64,000 bases of DNA. Origin: Agrococcus sp. ARC_14 (GTDB taxonomy: Bacteria > Actinomycetota > Actinomycetes > Actinomycetales > Microbacteriaceae). Made by a program: the position numbers and the translations under genes. The DNA is taken from positions 1,364,001 through 1,428,000 of the forward strand of contig NZ_JAKUDO010000001.1 of assembly GCF_022436485.1 (NCBI RefSeq), in the 5' to 3' direction. Positions 25,525-33,997 of the stretch are shown piece by piece (position 1 is the stretch's first letter; each line of letters starts with the position of its first letter). The notes under the pieces were generated by a model that was not told where the DNA came from, searched no databases, and saw only the letters and a list, made by a program, of their open reading frames with translations.

Positions 25525-26456
25525 ACGTGGAGGTCGGCTGGAGCCTGATCCTGGGCGCGGGCCTCGGCTTCGGGCTCTGGATGCTCGTGAGCCTGGTGCC
25601 GATCCTGCGACGCCCGCTGCTGCTCCACCGCGTCGCCCCCTACGTGCTGGATGTCTCCGCCGGCGCTCGCGATCTGGTCGCGCGCAGTCGCGTCAGCCCC
25701 ACCCACGTGCTGGGCGTCGCCGCCTCGCCGATCGGCGACCGCCTCACACCCGTGGTGCACGCGGTGCTCGGGGCGCCGGAGGGCATCCATCGCCGGCTCC
25801 GCCAGGCGGCATCGAGCGAGACGGTCGCGGACTTCCGCGGGCGGCAGCTTCGCTGGAGCGTGCTCGGCGGTGCCATCGGTGCGGGGCTCGGTGTCGCCGG
25901 CGCGCTGCAGGGTGCGCACGTCGCGCTGCCGGCCGCGCTCGCGCTGCTCGGGGCGGCGATCGGCGCCTTCACGGTCGACTGGCTGGTGCAGCAGCGAGCG
26001 AAGCGCAGGCTCTCGCGCATCTCGAGCGAGCTGCCGTCGATCCTGGAGTTCCTCTCGCTCAGCCTCGCCGCCGGCGAAGGGCTGCAGGACGCGCTGCGCC
26101 GCGTCGGCGCGGCGGGACACAGCGCTCTGGGCCGCGAGCTGGCTGGCGTCGTCGCCGATGCGGCAGCGGGCACGAGCCTCTCGAGTGCGCTGGCCATGCT
26201 CGCGGATGAGCTCGCGCACCCGGCCGTGACCCGCAGCGTCGACCAGATGCGGGGCGCGCTCGAGCGCGGCACGCCTCTGGCGCAGACGCTGCAGGCCCAG
26301 GCGCTCGACGCGCGCGACGCCGCGAAGCGTGACCTGCTCGAGGCCGCGGGCCGCAAGGAGATCTCGATGCTCGTGCCGCTGGTGTTCGGCCTCCTGCCGA
26401 CCACCGTCGCGTTCGCGCTGTGGCCGGGCATCCACGTGTTGCAGGTCGGATTCTGA
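25521..26456 (+). CDS. tadC: Tad pilus inner-membrane platform protein, second
   Basis: A 311-residue GspF-domain membrane protein. The core shows ISSELPSILEFLSLSLAAGEGLQDALRRV (the GspF helical bundle) and ends with ALEAAGRKEISMLVPLVFGLLP-like helices before a last membrane segment. A GTG start overlaps the tadB stop (GTGA). Its stop is followed after 10 bp by the small pilin-like gene, which has a strong SD. TadB and TadC are probably a heteromeric pair. Confidence 0.9.
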   Translation: MNVEVGWSLILGAGLGFGLWMLVSLVPILRRPLLLHRVAPYVLDVSAGARDLVARSRVSPTHVLGVAASPIGDRLTPVVHAVLGAPEGIHRRLRQAASSETVADFRGRQLRWSVLGGAIGAGLGVAGALQGAHVALPAALALLGAAIGAFTVDWLVQQRAKRRLSRISSELPSILEFLSLSLAAGEGLQDALRRVGAAGHSALGRELAGVVADAAAGTSLSSALAMLADELAHPAVTRSVDQMRGALERGTPLAQTLQAQALDARDAAKRDLLEAAGRKEISMLVPLVFGLLPTTVAFALWPGIHVLQVGF

Positions 26457-26466
26457 AGGAGGAGAT

Positions 26467-26655
26467 ATGTCGACGATCAGCCGACGATTGCAGCGCCTCG
26501 TCGGGCGCATGCGGGAGGACGAGCGGGGCGATGTGCCCGGATGGGTGCTCGTCACACTGATGACGGCGGGGCTCGTCATCGTCATCTGGACGGTCGCGGG
26601 CCCAGCGCTCACGGGCGTCTTCGAGCAGGCGATCGCGCGCGTCACGAGCTTCTGA
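26467..26655 (+). CDS. Small pilin-like membrane protein (62 aa)
   Basis: A 62-residue protein with a charged N-terminus, one hydrophobic helix (VLVTLMTAGLVIVIWTVAGPAL, about residues 28-49) and a short tail. Its place between tadC and the tadE-like genes is where Flp major pilins sit. However, it does not show the usual prepilin cleavage motif (G-xxxx-E-Y/F). It has ERGDVPGWVLV instead. A very strong SD (GAAGGAGGAG) implies high translation, as expected for a major pilin. The pilin identity is inference from size and place. Confidence 0.65.
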   Translation: MSTISRRLQRLVGRMREDERGDVPGWVLVTLMTAGLVIVIWTVAGPALTGVFEQAIARVTSF

Positions 26656-27035
26656 TGCGGCTGGCCGACGAGCGAGGCTCGGCGGTCGCCGAGTTCACGA
26701 TGGTGGCTGCGCTGCTCGTCGTGCTCGTGCTCTCGGTCATGCAGCTGGCGCTCGCGCTGCATGTGCGCGCCACGGTCGCCGACGCGGCCGCAGAGGGCGC
26801 CAGGCACGCCTCGCTCGTGGGCGCGGATGCGTCTGCCGGCGTCACCCGCACCCGCGCGCTGATCACCACGGCGATCGGCCCGCAGTATGCGCAGCAGGTG
26901 TCGGCATCGACGGCGACGGTCGCCGGGCTCGACACGATCGAGATCCGGGTCGCGGCGCCGCTTCCGGTCTTCGGGCTCATCGGCCCGACCGCGCTGGAGG
27001 TGACCGGGCATGCGCCGGTCGAGTCGTTGGGCTGA
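26655..27035 (+). CDS. tadE: TadE-like minor pilin
   Basis: A 126-residue protein with the TadE signature ERGSAVAEFTMVAALLVVLVLS (the conserved Glu follows a small residue) and one membrane helix at residues 15-37. The remainder is extracytoplasmic. It starts at the stop of the small pilin-like gene (TGATG) and its 3' end overlaps the next gene by 26 bp. TadE proteins are minor pilins or pseudopilins needed for pilus assembly. Confidence 0.85.
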   Translation: MRLADERGSAVAEFTMVAALLVVLVLSVMQLALALHVRATVADAAAEGARHASLVGADASAGVTRTRALITTAIGPQYAQQVSASTATVAGLDTIEIRVAAPLPVFGLIGPTALEVTGHAPVESLG

Positions 27036-27504
27036 GCGCCAGCGGGCGATGGCCCGCCGCCTTCGGTGGCTCTCCGACGACGCCGGGTCAGCCTCGCTGG
27101 AGTTCCTCACGGTCGGCGTGCTGCTGCTCGTGCCGCTCGTCTACCTCGTGCTCACGCTCGGTCAGATCCAGCACGCCGTGCTGGGCATCGAGGGCGGTGC
27201 GCGGCACGCCGCGCGCGCGATCGCGCAGGCGGAGAGCCACGAAGAGGGGCTCGCCGCCGCCGACAGGGCGATCGCGGTCGCGCTGACGGATGCGGGGCTC
27301 GAGCCTGCCGCCGCGGAGGTGACGGTCGCGTGCGCGCCGGAGCCGGATGCATGCGACACCCCGCGCGGCACCGTCACGGTGCAGCTGGCGGCGACGGTGC
27401 CGCTGCCCCTCGCGCCGCCCGTGCTGCATCTCGACGGCAGCCTCGGCGTGCCGATCTCCGCGCACGCCATGCAGCCGGTGTCGGCGTTCGCGAGTGCACC
27501 GTGA
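27010..27504 (+). CDS. Second TadE/TadF-like minor pilin
   Basis: A 164-residue protein with a basic N-terminus, then DAGSASLEFLTVGVLLLVPLVYLVL, which has the TadE-type Glu and a membrane helix at about residues 25-50. The extracytoplasmic part has two Cys (VACAPEPDACD) that may form a disulfide. It overlaps the preceding tadE gene by 26 bp, and its stop overlaps the next GTG start by 4 bp. It is an additional minor pilin of the Tad machine. Confidence 0.82.
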   Translation: MRRSSRWAERQRAMARRLRWLSDDAGSASLEFLTVGVLLLVPLVYLVLTLGQIQHAVLGIEGGARHAARAIAQAESHEEGLAAADRAIAVALTDAGLEPAAAEVTVACAPEPDACDTPRGTVTVQLAATVPLPLAPPVLHLDGSLGVPISAHAMQPVSAFASAP

Positions 27505-27947
27505 CGCGGCTGCTGCGCCGTCTCCGGCGGGAGGAGGACGGCTCGACACTGCTGCTGACGATCGGCTTCGCTGCCCTCGCTCTCGCGCTCATCATCGCTG
27601 TCACTGCCGCGACCAGCCTGCTCATCGAGCGCCGGCGGCTCTTCAGCGTCGCCGACGGCGCTGCGCTCGCGGCGGCGGAGGCGTTCGCGCTCGAACAGGT
27701 GCGCTTCGACGGCACCGATGCCACGCCGCAGCTCGCCGACGCGGCCGTCGACCGCGCGGCCGCAGACTGGGCGAGCCGCGCCGGCGGCGATCTCACCGAG
27801 GTGCGCGTCGACGGCGCAGCCGCCGATGCCCGCAGCGCGACCGTCTCGGTCTCGAGCGCGTGGCACCCGCCGGTGGTCTCTCTCCTGCTGCCGGAGGGCA
27901 TCCGTCTCGACGTCACCTCGACGGCGAGGGCGGTGTTCGTCGACTGA
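27501..27947 (+). CDS. TadG-like pilus assembly protein
   Basis: A 148-residue protein beginning RLRREEDGSTLLLTIGFAALALALIIAVTAA, which is a DUF2134/TadG-type N-terminus with a membrane helix, followed by ADGAALAAAEAFA typical of the family. It is much shorter than full TadG proteins, which carry a von Willebrand domain, so it is a compact type. The GTG overlaps the preceding stop, completing a chain of coupled genes from 23438 to 27947. Confidence 0.78.
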   Translation: MTRLLRRLRREEDGSTLLLTIGFAALALALIIAVTAATSLLIERRRLFSVADGAALAAAEAFALEQVRFDGTDATPQLADAAVDRAAADWASRAGGDLTEVRVDGAAADARSATVSVSSAWHPPVVSLLLPEGIRLDVTSTARAVFVD

Positions 27948-27982
27948 ACGCGCAGCCCGCGACGACGACCGCCGAGTGGCGC

Positions 27983-30900
27983 TCAGCCGGTGATCACGCG
28001 GTAGTCGTCGTAGCGCAGCCGGGTCGTCGCCACCGTCGAGCCCCCGGAGATGTAGGAGTGGAGCGTGAGGGCGCCGGCCGACTGCAGCGCAGCGGTCGAG
28101 TCCGTCGCCTGCAGCTGCCACCCCGCAGGCTCTGCGCCGCTCGCACGCCAGATCTTCGCCGCGAGCGTCGTCGGCGAGGTGCCGCTGACGCTCAGCCGCA
28201 GCATGACGCCCTCGCCGGGGATGTACGTGCCGGGCAGCAGGTGGCTGCCGAGCAGCGCCTGGTCGCGCAGCAGGTACAGCCGCATCACGCCGCCCGGCTC
28301 GAGCCGCAGCCTGGCCGAGTAGACCGCGGTGCCGACCAGCCGGCCGACGACGGTGGCGCTCGCGGTGCCGCCGGCTGCGGCGGTCTCCGAGCTGATCCGC
28401 ACGGTGATGTCGGCGTCGGTCGTCGACACACCCAGCAGCCTGGCCTCGCGCGTGTCGCTCGGTCGCAGCGCCACTACGCCCGCGCCGTCGCTCACCGAGA
28501 ACGCTGCCGAGCCGCCGGTGACCGTCCATGCTCCGCCGGTGTCGGCCGGACCCCAGCCGCCGCTGACCGTGCGCTGGAAGGCGTCGGCCGCGATCACCTC
28601 GCCGCCGGTCGTGGGAGGCCCGGTGACGGTGACGCTGCGCGTGGCCGTCGTGGTCGCCCCGTCGTCGTCGGTGACCGTCAGGCGCACCGTGTACGACCCA
28701 TCCGCCGTGTAGGTGTGCGTCGCCGTCGCGCCCGTCGCGGTGCCGCCGTCGCCGAACTGCCAGGCGTAGCCGGCGATGGTGCCGTCGCCGTCGCTCGAGC
28801 CGGCGCCGCTCACCGAGACCGCTCTGCCCTCGATGCTCGGGGTCGCGATCACCGCCGTCGGAGGCGTGTTCTGCGGCGGGGGAGCCGTGGCCGTCACGCT
28901 GCGCGTGGTGGTCGCGGTCGCGCCGTCGTCGTCGGTGACCGTGAGTCGCACCGTGTAGGTGCCGGCCTCGGCGTAGGTGCGCGAGGCCGTGGCGCCCGTC
29001 GCCGTGCTGCCGTCGCCGAACTGCCAGGCGTAGCCGGCGATGGTGCCGTCGCTGTCGCTCGAGCCCCGCCCGTCGGTCGTGACGGTCAGCTGCGAGCCGC
29101 CGGTGCTGAACTGCGCGGTCGGCGGCAGGTTGGCCGGGGGCGCCCCGGGCGCGACGACCCGGAGGTCGTCGTAGGAGAGCCTCGTGGTCGGCACCGACGA
29201 GGAGGAGCTGAGCGCCGACTTGAGCGTCACGATGCCGGCGGTCTGCAGGCCGGCCGTGCTGTCGGTGGCGGTCATCTGCCAGGCGACCGGCTCGGCGCCC
29301 GCGCTGGGCCAGACCTTCGCCGCCAGCTGCGTGGGGCTGGCGCCCGTGAGCGACAGCCTGGCGGTGAAGACCTGCCCCGGCGACCACGTGCCGGTCGTGC
29401 CGGCCAGCGCCGCGCCGTTGCGCAGCAGGTAGGTCTGCAGCACGCCGCCCGGCTGGAAGCGCACGCTCAGGGCATAGCTCGAGCTGCCGACGAGTCGCGC
29501 CGAGACCGTGGCGCTCGCGGTGCCGCCGGCCGAGGCCACGTCGGCGCTCACCCGAACGTCGACGACGACGTCCCTCGCCGAGACCCCGCTCAGCCGTGCC
29601 TCGCGCGTGTGCGAGGGCGCCAGCGCGACGATGCCCCGCCCGCCGCTGACGGAGAAGGCCGCGCTGCCGCCGGTGACCGCCCACGCACCGCCGACATCCG
29701 CGGTGCCCCACGCGTTCGAGGCGGTGCGGGTGAAGCTGTCCGCCGCGATGGCGTTCACCGGCACGGGCGGCGTGCGCAGCGACCAGGTGGCAGAAGGCGT
29801 GCTCGCGGTGCCGTCGCGCACGACGGCGCGCCACTCGTAGTCGGTCTCGTGCTCGAGGCCCGTCCAGGGTGCCGACGCCGTCGCGCCGGAGGCGACCGTG
29901 CGGGTCGCGATCGGCTCGAAGGGTGCCGGCTGCTGCGTCGAGAGCTCGAAGGGCAGGGTGAAGGCCGAGTTCGCATCCGTCTCGTGCTGGTCGAGGGTCG
30001 GCGAGTAGGTCTCGGCGGTCATCGTGTTCGCGGCCGGGTCGAAGGCGTAGGTGCGCAGCCAGCCGTCGCCGCCGTTCGCCCGCGCCTGGTAGTCGGAGAG
30101 GATCTGGTGCACGGGCTGGCCGCAGGCGTTGTCGTCGGTGCGGTTCGCCTCGCCGAGATCGCCCTGGTTCTCGTGCCCGGCGACCACCAGGCGGATCTGG
30201 CAGTGGGTGCGCACGAAGTCGTTCCAGAGCTGCGAGGGCGAGGTGCCGCCCGGCCGCTGGGGCGTCGTGAGCCTCGTGCCGTTGACCGTCAGGAAGCTGT
30301 GAGTCGCCATGATGACCGTGCGGTCGGGGTGGGCATCGAGCACGCGGTCGGCCCACTCGAGCGCGTAGCCGGGTGCCTCCCACTCGAGGTTCAGCACCAG
30401 GAAGTCGCGCCCGCCGGCGGTGAAGAGCGCATAGCTGTCGGCGTTGCCGCGGTCGATGCCGTCCGGCCCGAACTGGTCCTGCCCCAGGTAGCCGCCGTAG
30501 CGGGTGGTCTCCGTGTTCCAGGATGCGTCCGCATAGCGCGCGGGCCCGAACCACTCGTTGTAGGGGCCGACATCGCCCGTGGCGTAGTCGAAGTCGTGGT
30601 TGCCGGGCACCACCGTGTTCGGCACGCTCGCGTCGTCGAGGATCCCGAACGCATCCGACACGTTGCCCCACTGGCGCGGGATGAACCAGTCGCCGACCAG
30701 GTCGCCGACCTGGATGACGAAGGCCGTGTCGAGCTCGTCGCGGCTGTCACGCACCCACCGCAGCTGCTCCTCCAGCAGCGCCTCCCGCCCGTCGCTGTAG
30801 TTCTGCGTGTCGGGCACGACCACGACCGTGAACGGGTCGGCATCCGAGTCGCCCGGCACGGTCGCGCCGCGCTCGCGGCCCTCGAAGGTCACCTCGAGGC

Positions 30901-31099
30901 TGCCGCCATCGGGGTCCGAGGCCGTGACGCTGAGCGTGGGGGTGACGGATGCGGTGGTGCTGCCGTCGGCGGGCGTCACGAGCGCGGCGGCGGCAGGCGG
31001 CGCTGCCGATGCGGCGCTCGGCATCGCCAGGCCGAGGGCGAGGGCGACGGCGGTCACGGCGGCGAGCGCCGTCAGGCGGGGAAGCGGTCGAGCGATCAC
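27983..31099 (-). CDS. Secreted metallophosphoesterase with PKD domains and duplicated beta-sandwich modules
   Basis: A 1038-residue exported protein. A signal peptide (about 1-32, ending SAASAAPP) is followed by an Ig-like segment (about 40-75) and a calcineurin-like metallophosphoesterase domain (about 90-370) with VVPDTQNY, GDLVGDW, PGNHDFD, ATHSF and AGHENQGD, which supply the usual metal ligands. Next come a fibronectin-like stretch (about 400-445), module A (446-650), two PKD domains (653-736 and 736-825, each with WQFGDG and TYTV/SYTV signals) and module B (830-1038), a diverged copy of module A. Both modules start with FTRT/FQRT-type strands and end in YDD(L/Y)RV. GTG 31099 has SD GGAG. 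No sorting signal is visible at the C-terminus. Confidence 0.88.
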   Translation of the reverse strand: MIARPLPRLTALAAVTAVALALGLAMPSAASAAPPAAAALVTPADGSTTASVTPTLSVTASDPDGGSLEVTFEGRERGATVPGDSDADPFTVVVVPDTQNYSDGREALLEEQLRWVRDSRDELDTAFVIQVGDLVGDWFIPRQWGNVSDAFGILDDASVPNTVVPGNHDFDYATGDVGPYNEWFGPARYADASWNTETTRYGGYLGQDQFGPDGIDRGNADSYALFTAGGRDFLVLNLEWEAPGYALEWADRVLDAHPDRTVIMATHSFLTVNGTRLTTPQRPGGTSPSQLWNDFVRTHCQIRLVVAGHENQGDLGEANRTDDNACGQPVHQILSDYQARANGGDGWLRTYAFDPAANTMTAETYSPTLDQHETDANSAFTLPFELSTQQPAPFEPIATRTVASGATASAPWTGLEHETDYEWRAVVRDGTASTPSATWSLRTPPVPVNAIAADSFTRTASNAWGTADVGGAWAVTGGSAAFSVSGGRGIVALAPSHTREARLSGVSARDVVVDVRVSADVASAGGTASATVSARLVGSSSYALSVRFQPGGVLQTYLLRNGAALAGTTGTWSPGQVFTARLSLTGASPTQLAAKVWPSAGAEPVAWQMTATDSTAGLQTAGIVTLKSALSSSSSVPTTRLSYDDLRVVAPGAPPANLPPTAQFSTGGSQLTVTTDGRGSSDSDGTIAGYAWQFGDGSTATGATASRTYAEAGTYTVRLTVTDDDGATATTTRSVTATAPPPQNTPPTAVIATPSIEGRAVSVSGAGSSDGDGTIAGYAWQFGDGGTATGATATHTYTADGSYTVRLTVTDDDGATTTATRSVTVTGPPTTGGEVIAADAFQRTVSGGWGPADTGGAWTVTGGSAAFSVSDGAGVVALRPSDTREARLLGVSTTDADITVRISSETAAAGGTASATVVGRLVGTAVYSARLRLEPGGVMRLYLLRDQALLGSHLLPGTYIPGEGVMLRLSVSGTSPTTLAAKIWRASGAEPAGWQLQATDSTAALQSAGALTLHSYISGGSTVATTRLRYDDYRVITG

Positions 31100-31257
31100 G
31101 GTTCTCTCCAGCACTGGCCCGTGACGCCATCCGGCTCGGGGGAGCGGCTTGGCAGCGCTCCCTGGGGCGAATGCTCCCACTCGATCGGGCGCCGGACAAC
31201 GCAGGGTTCCGTCAAGGACGCCAGAGCAACCTCAGGCCATCGCGTTACCCTCGCAGC

Positions 31258-31518
31258 ATGAACGAGCAGCCAGAGCAGGACCCGCGATCGATCGACCCGG
31301 AGACGTTCGACTACGACGCCGTTGCCGCGACCCTGCCGACCGACCATCCCGAGCGCGCCGCCGACGGCCTCAAGGCCCTGATGCAGAATCCCGCGTTCCG
31401 GCAGCTGGTCGGTCAGATCCAGGCAGGCGAGCTGAACGACGACGAGCTGCGCGACGAGGCCAACTCCATCGCGCTCGACTTGGCCGCGCGCCAGGAGCTG
31501 CGCCGCGACGAGCAGTGA
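31258..31518 (+). CDS. Small conserved acidic protein
   Basis: An 86-residue soluble, acidic and helical protein (RAADGLKALMQNPAFRQLVGQIQAG, then a run of acidic residues). I do not recognise a named domain. ATG 31258 follows a -10 box TACCCT (31246-31251) by 6 nt, so the gene is expressed leaderless, which supports that it is real. The codon positions are GC-rich in the usual pattern. It lies divergent from the metallophosphoesterase gene and converges with an MFS gene. Confidence 0.7.
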   Translation: MNEQPEQDPRSIDPETFDYDAVAATLPTDHPERAADGLKALMQNPAFRQLVGQIQAGELNDDELRDEANSIALDLAARQELRRDEQ

Positions 31519-31568
31519 GCAGCTGACGTCGAGGCAGAATCTCTCGCCCGGCGCCGAGTGAGGCCTCG

Positions 31569-32798
31569 CTAGCTGCGGGGCTTGCGCGGCAGCCAGCGCA
31601 GCAGCATCCCCGCGCCCACCAGGCACAGTGCCGCCAGGCCGCCGGCAGCCCATCCGATCGATGCGATCGAGATGAGCAGCGAGATGAGCAGCGGCGCGAC
31701 GGCGCCCCCGGTGTCGGTCGTCAGGCGCCATGCGCCGAGGAACGGCGCCGGATGCCTGGGGTCGGCCAGATCGGCGCCGAGCGTCATGAGGATGCCGGAG
31801 CCCAGCCCGTTGCCGAGCGCCATCACGAGCGCCGCCGCGACGAACCAGGCGGTCGCGGCGTCGAGGTCGTGCGAGAGGGCGAGCATCACGAACGAGGCGG
31901 CCATGAGCGCGAGCGACGGCACGACGCTCCAGAGCCTGCCGAAGCGATCCATCACCCAGCCCGAGACGAAGAACAGCGCGAAGTCGACGCCGCCAGCGAT
32001 GCCGATCACGAGCCCTGTCGTGACGGCGTCGAGCCCGATCGAGATCGCCCACAGCGGCAGCAGCACGTTGCGGGCCTGCCGTGCGAGGGCGAGCATCGCC
32101 GCACCGACGCCGACGGTCGCCAGCACGCGCGCGCTGCGCCGCACGACCTGCCAGATGCCGGTGCGCTCGGAGCGCAGCTCGAGCACGCCCGTCGTCGGCG
32201 GCGTGCGCTCGAACACCGATGACGGATCCGGCAGCACGATGAGCACCACGATCGCCACGATCGTGCCGATCGCGCAGATGATCCACACCGAGCTGACGCC
32301 GAAGCCGAGCCCCAGCACGGCCGAGCCGATCAGCGGCCCGACGAACATGCCCATCCGGAAGATGCCGCCGAGGGTCGAGAGCGCCCGCGCCCTGAACCGC
32401 AGCGGCACATACGTCGTCATGAACGCGTGCCGCGCGAGCGCGAACACGGCGTGGCCGAGGCCGAGCACGAAGATCGCCGCCCCGAGCATCCACACGGTGG
32501 TCGAGAAGAACGCCAGCGCGAGCGACACCAGCACCAGCAGGCCGGCACCGATCATCGTGGGCCGCTCGCCGAAGCGCGCGACCACCGAGCCGCCAGGCAC
32601 GTCGCCCGCGAGCTGACCGACCGTGAGCATCGCCGCGACGATGGCAGCCACCGCGAGCGTCGCGCCCAGATCGCCGGCGATGAGCGGGATGTAGGGGATG
32701 ACCGCGCCCTCGCCGATCGCGAACGCCGCAGTCGGCACGTAGGCGGCCCCGGCGATCCTGCGCCAGGGGAACCGCTCCGACTGGTCGAGTCCGCTCAC
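31569..32798 (-). CDS. MFS transporter
   Basis: A 409-residue membrane protein with twelve predicted helices. It has [22 protein letters not shown] near the second and third helices and MDRFGRLW between halves, consistent with the sugar-phosphate/drug branch of the major facilitator superfamily. The C-terminus is basic ([10 protein letters not shown]). GTG 32798 lies 6 nt after a -10 box TAGGCT on the minus strand (32805-32810), so it is leaderless. It is divergent from prfB. Substrate is unknown. Confidence 0.86.
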   Translation of the reverse strand: MSGLDQSERFPWRRIAGAAYVPTAAFAIGEGAVIPYIPLIAGDLGATLAVAAIVAAMLTVGQLAGDVPGGSVVARFGERPTMIGAGLLVLVSLALAFFSTTVWMLGAAIFVLGLGHAVFALARHAFMTTYVPLRFRARALSTLGGIFRMGMFVGPLIGSAVLGLGFGVSSVWIICAIGTIVAIVVLIVLPDPSSVFERTPPTTGVLELRSERTGIWQVVRRSARVLATVGVGAAMLALARQARNVLLPLWAISIGLDAVTTGLVIGIAGGVDFALFFVSGWVMDRFGRLWSVVPSLALMAASFVMLALSHDLDAATAWFVAAALVMALGNGLGSGILMTLGADLADPRHPAPFLGAWRLTTDTGGAVAPLLISLLISIASIGWAAGGLAALCLVGAGMLLRWLPRKPRS

Positions 32799-32871
32799 GA
32801 GCCGAGCCTACGGCGGATGCATCGTCACGGCCGTGCGGGTGGGCGGCCCCGCGTCGGTAGGCTGGATGATC

Positions 32872-33990
32872 ATGGCCGATCTCGACATCGCCGGCGACAT
32901 CGCCGAGCTGCGCTCCACATTCTTCGACATCAAGTCGGTGCTCGACGCCGAGCGTCTGCGGGCCGACATCGAGCGGCTGTCAGAGGCGGCAGGCGCCCCC
33001 GATCTCTGGGACGACCCAGATGCGGCCCAGAAGGTCACGAGCGAGCTGAGCCACGCGCAGGCCGACCTCAAGCGCATCACCGAGACCGAGGCGCGCATCG
33101 ACGACCTCGAGGTGCTCGTGCAGATGGCGAACGAGGAGGGCGACGAGGCGACGCAGCTCGAGGCCAAGAAGGAGCTCAAGGGTCTGAAGAAGATCATCTC
33201 CGAGCTCGAGGTCCGCACGCTGCTCGACGGCGAGTTCGACGCGCTGCCCGCCGTCGTCACGATCCGCGCAGGCGCCGGCGGTGTGGACGCATCCGACTTC
33301 TCCGAGATGCTGCTGCGCATGTACCTGCGGTACGCCGAGCAGCACGGCATGCCCGTCACCGTGCATGAGACGAGCTATGCGGAGGAGGCGGGCATCAAGT
33401 CGGCGTCGTTCGAGATCGACGCGCCCTACGCCTTCGGCAACATGTCGGTCGAGGCGGGCACCCACCGCCTCGTGCGCATGAGCCCCTTCGGCGCCGGCGG
33501 CAAGCGCCAGACCTCCTTCGCCGCGGTCGAGGTCGTGCCGCTGTTCGAGCAGGTCGACGAGATCGAGGTGCCCGAGAACGACATCCGGGTCGACGTCTTC
33601 CGCTCATCCGGCCCCGGCGGTCAGAGCGTCAACACGACCGACTCTGCGGTGCGCATCACGCACATCCCCACGGGTGTCGTGGTGTCGATGCAGAACGAGA
33701 AGAGCCAGATCCAGAACCGCGCAGCCGCGATGCGTGTGCTGCAGAGCCGCCTGATGCTGCTCAAGCGCGAGGAAGAGGCAGCCCGCAAGAAGGATCTCGC
33801 CGGCAACATCGCCGCGAGCTGGGGCGACCAGATGCGCTCCTACGTGCTCGCGCCCTACCAGATGGTCAAGGATCTGCGCACGCTGCACGAGGTGAACAAC
33901 CCCGATGCCGTGTTCAACGGCGACCTCGACGGCTTCATCGCCGCGGGCATCCGGTGGCGCAAGCGCGAGCAGCAGGTCTCCGACGACTAG
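32872..33990 (+). CDS. prfB: Peptide chain release factor 2
   Basis: A 372-residue translation factor that ends synthesis at UGA and UAA. It shows the codon-recognition tripeptide SPF in [16 protein letters not shown] and the catalytic GGQ in [21 protein letters not shown]. The reading frame runs through without the internal UGA and +1 frameshift that autoregulates prfB in E. coli. I chose ATG 32872 because a -10 box TAGGCT (32858-32863) lies 8 nt upstream; two in-frame ATGs lie nearby, one only 2 nt from the box. Downstream come an oxygenase gene and then ftsE-ftsX-smpB, the usual actinobacterial order with one insertion. Confidence 0.97.
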   Translation: MADLDIAGDIAELRSTFFDIKSVLDAERLRADIERLSEAAGAPDLWDDPDAAQKVTSELSHAQADLKRITETEARIDDLEVLVQMANEEGDEATQLEAKKELKGLKKIISELEVRTLLDGEFDALPAVVTIRAGAGGVDASDFSEMLLRMYLRYAEQHGMPVTVHETSYAEEAGIKSASFEIDAPYAFGNMSVEAGTHRLVRMSPFGAGGKRQTSFAAVEVVPLFEQVDEIEVPENDIRVDVFRSSGPGGQSVNTTDSAVRITHIPTGVVVSMQNEKSQIQNRAAAMRVLQSRLMLLKREEEAARKKDLAGNIAASWGDQMRSYVLAPYQMVKDLRTLHEVNNPDAVFNGDLDGFIAAGIRWRKREQQVSDD

Positions 33991-33997
33991 GAGCGGC

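Noticed and set aside
27162..30671. Minus-strand open frame of 1169 codons
   Set aside because: It is an alternative frame of the phosphoesterase and Tad region; the product is Arg- and Gly-rich without motifs.
27347..31261. Plus-strand open frame of 1304 codons
   Set aside because: It is antisense to the phosphoesterase gene, whose protein has clear domains. No supported start exists for the frame.
32872..33000. Programmed frameshift in prfB
   Set aside because: The frame is continuous without an internal UGA, so the E. coli type control is absent.
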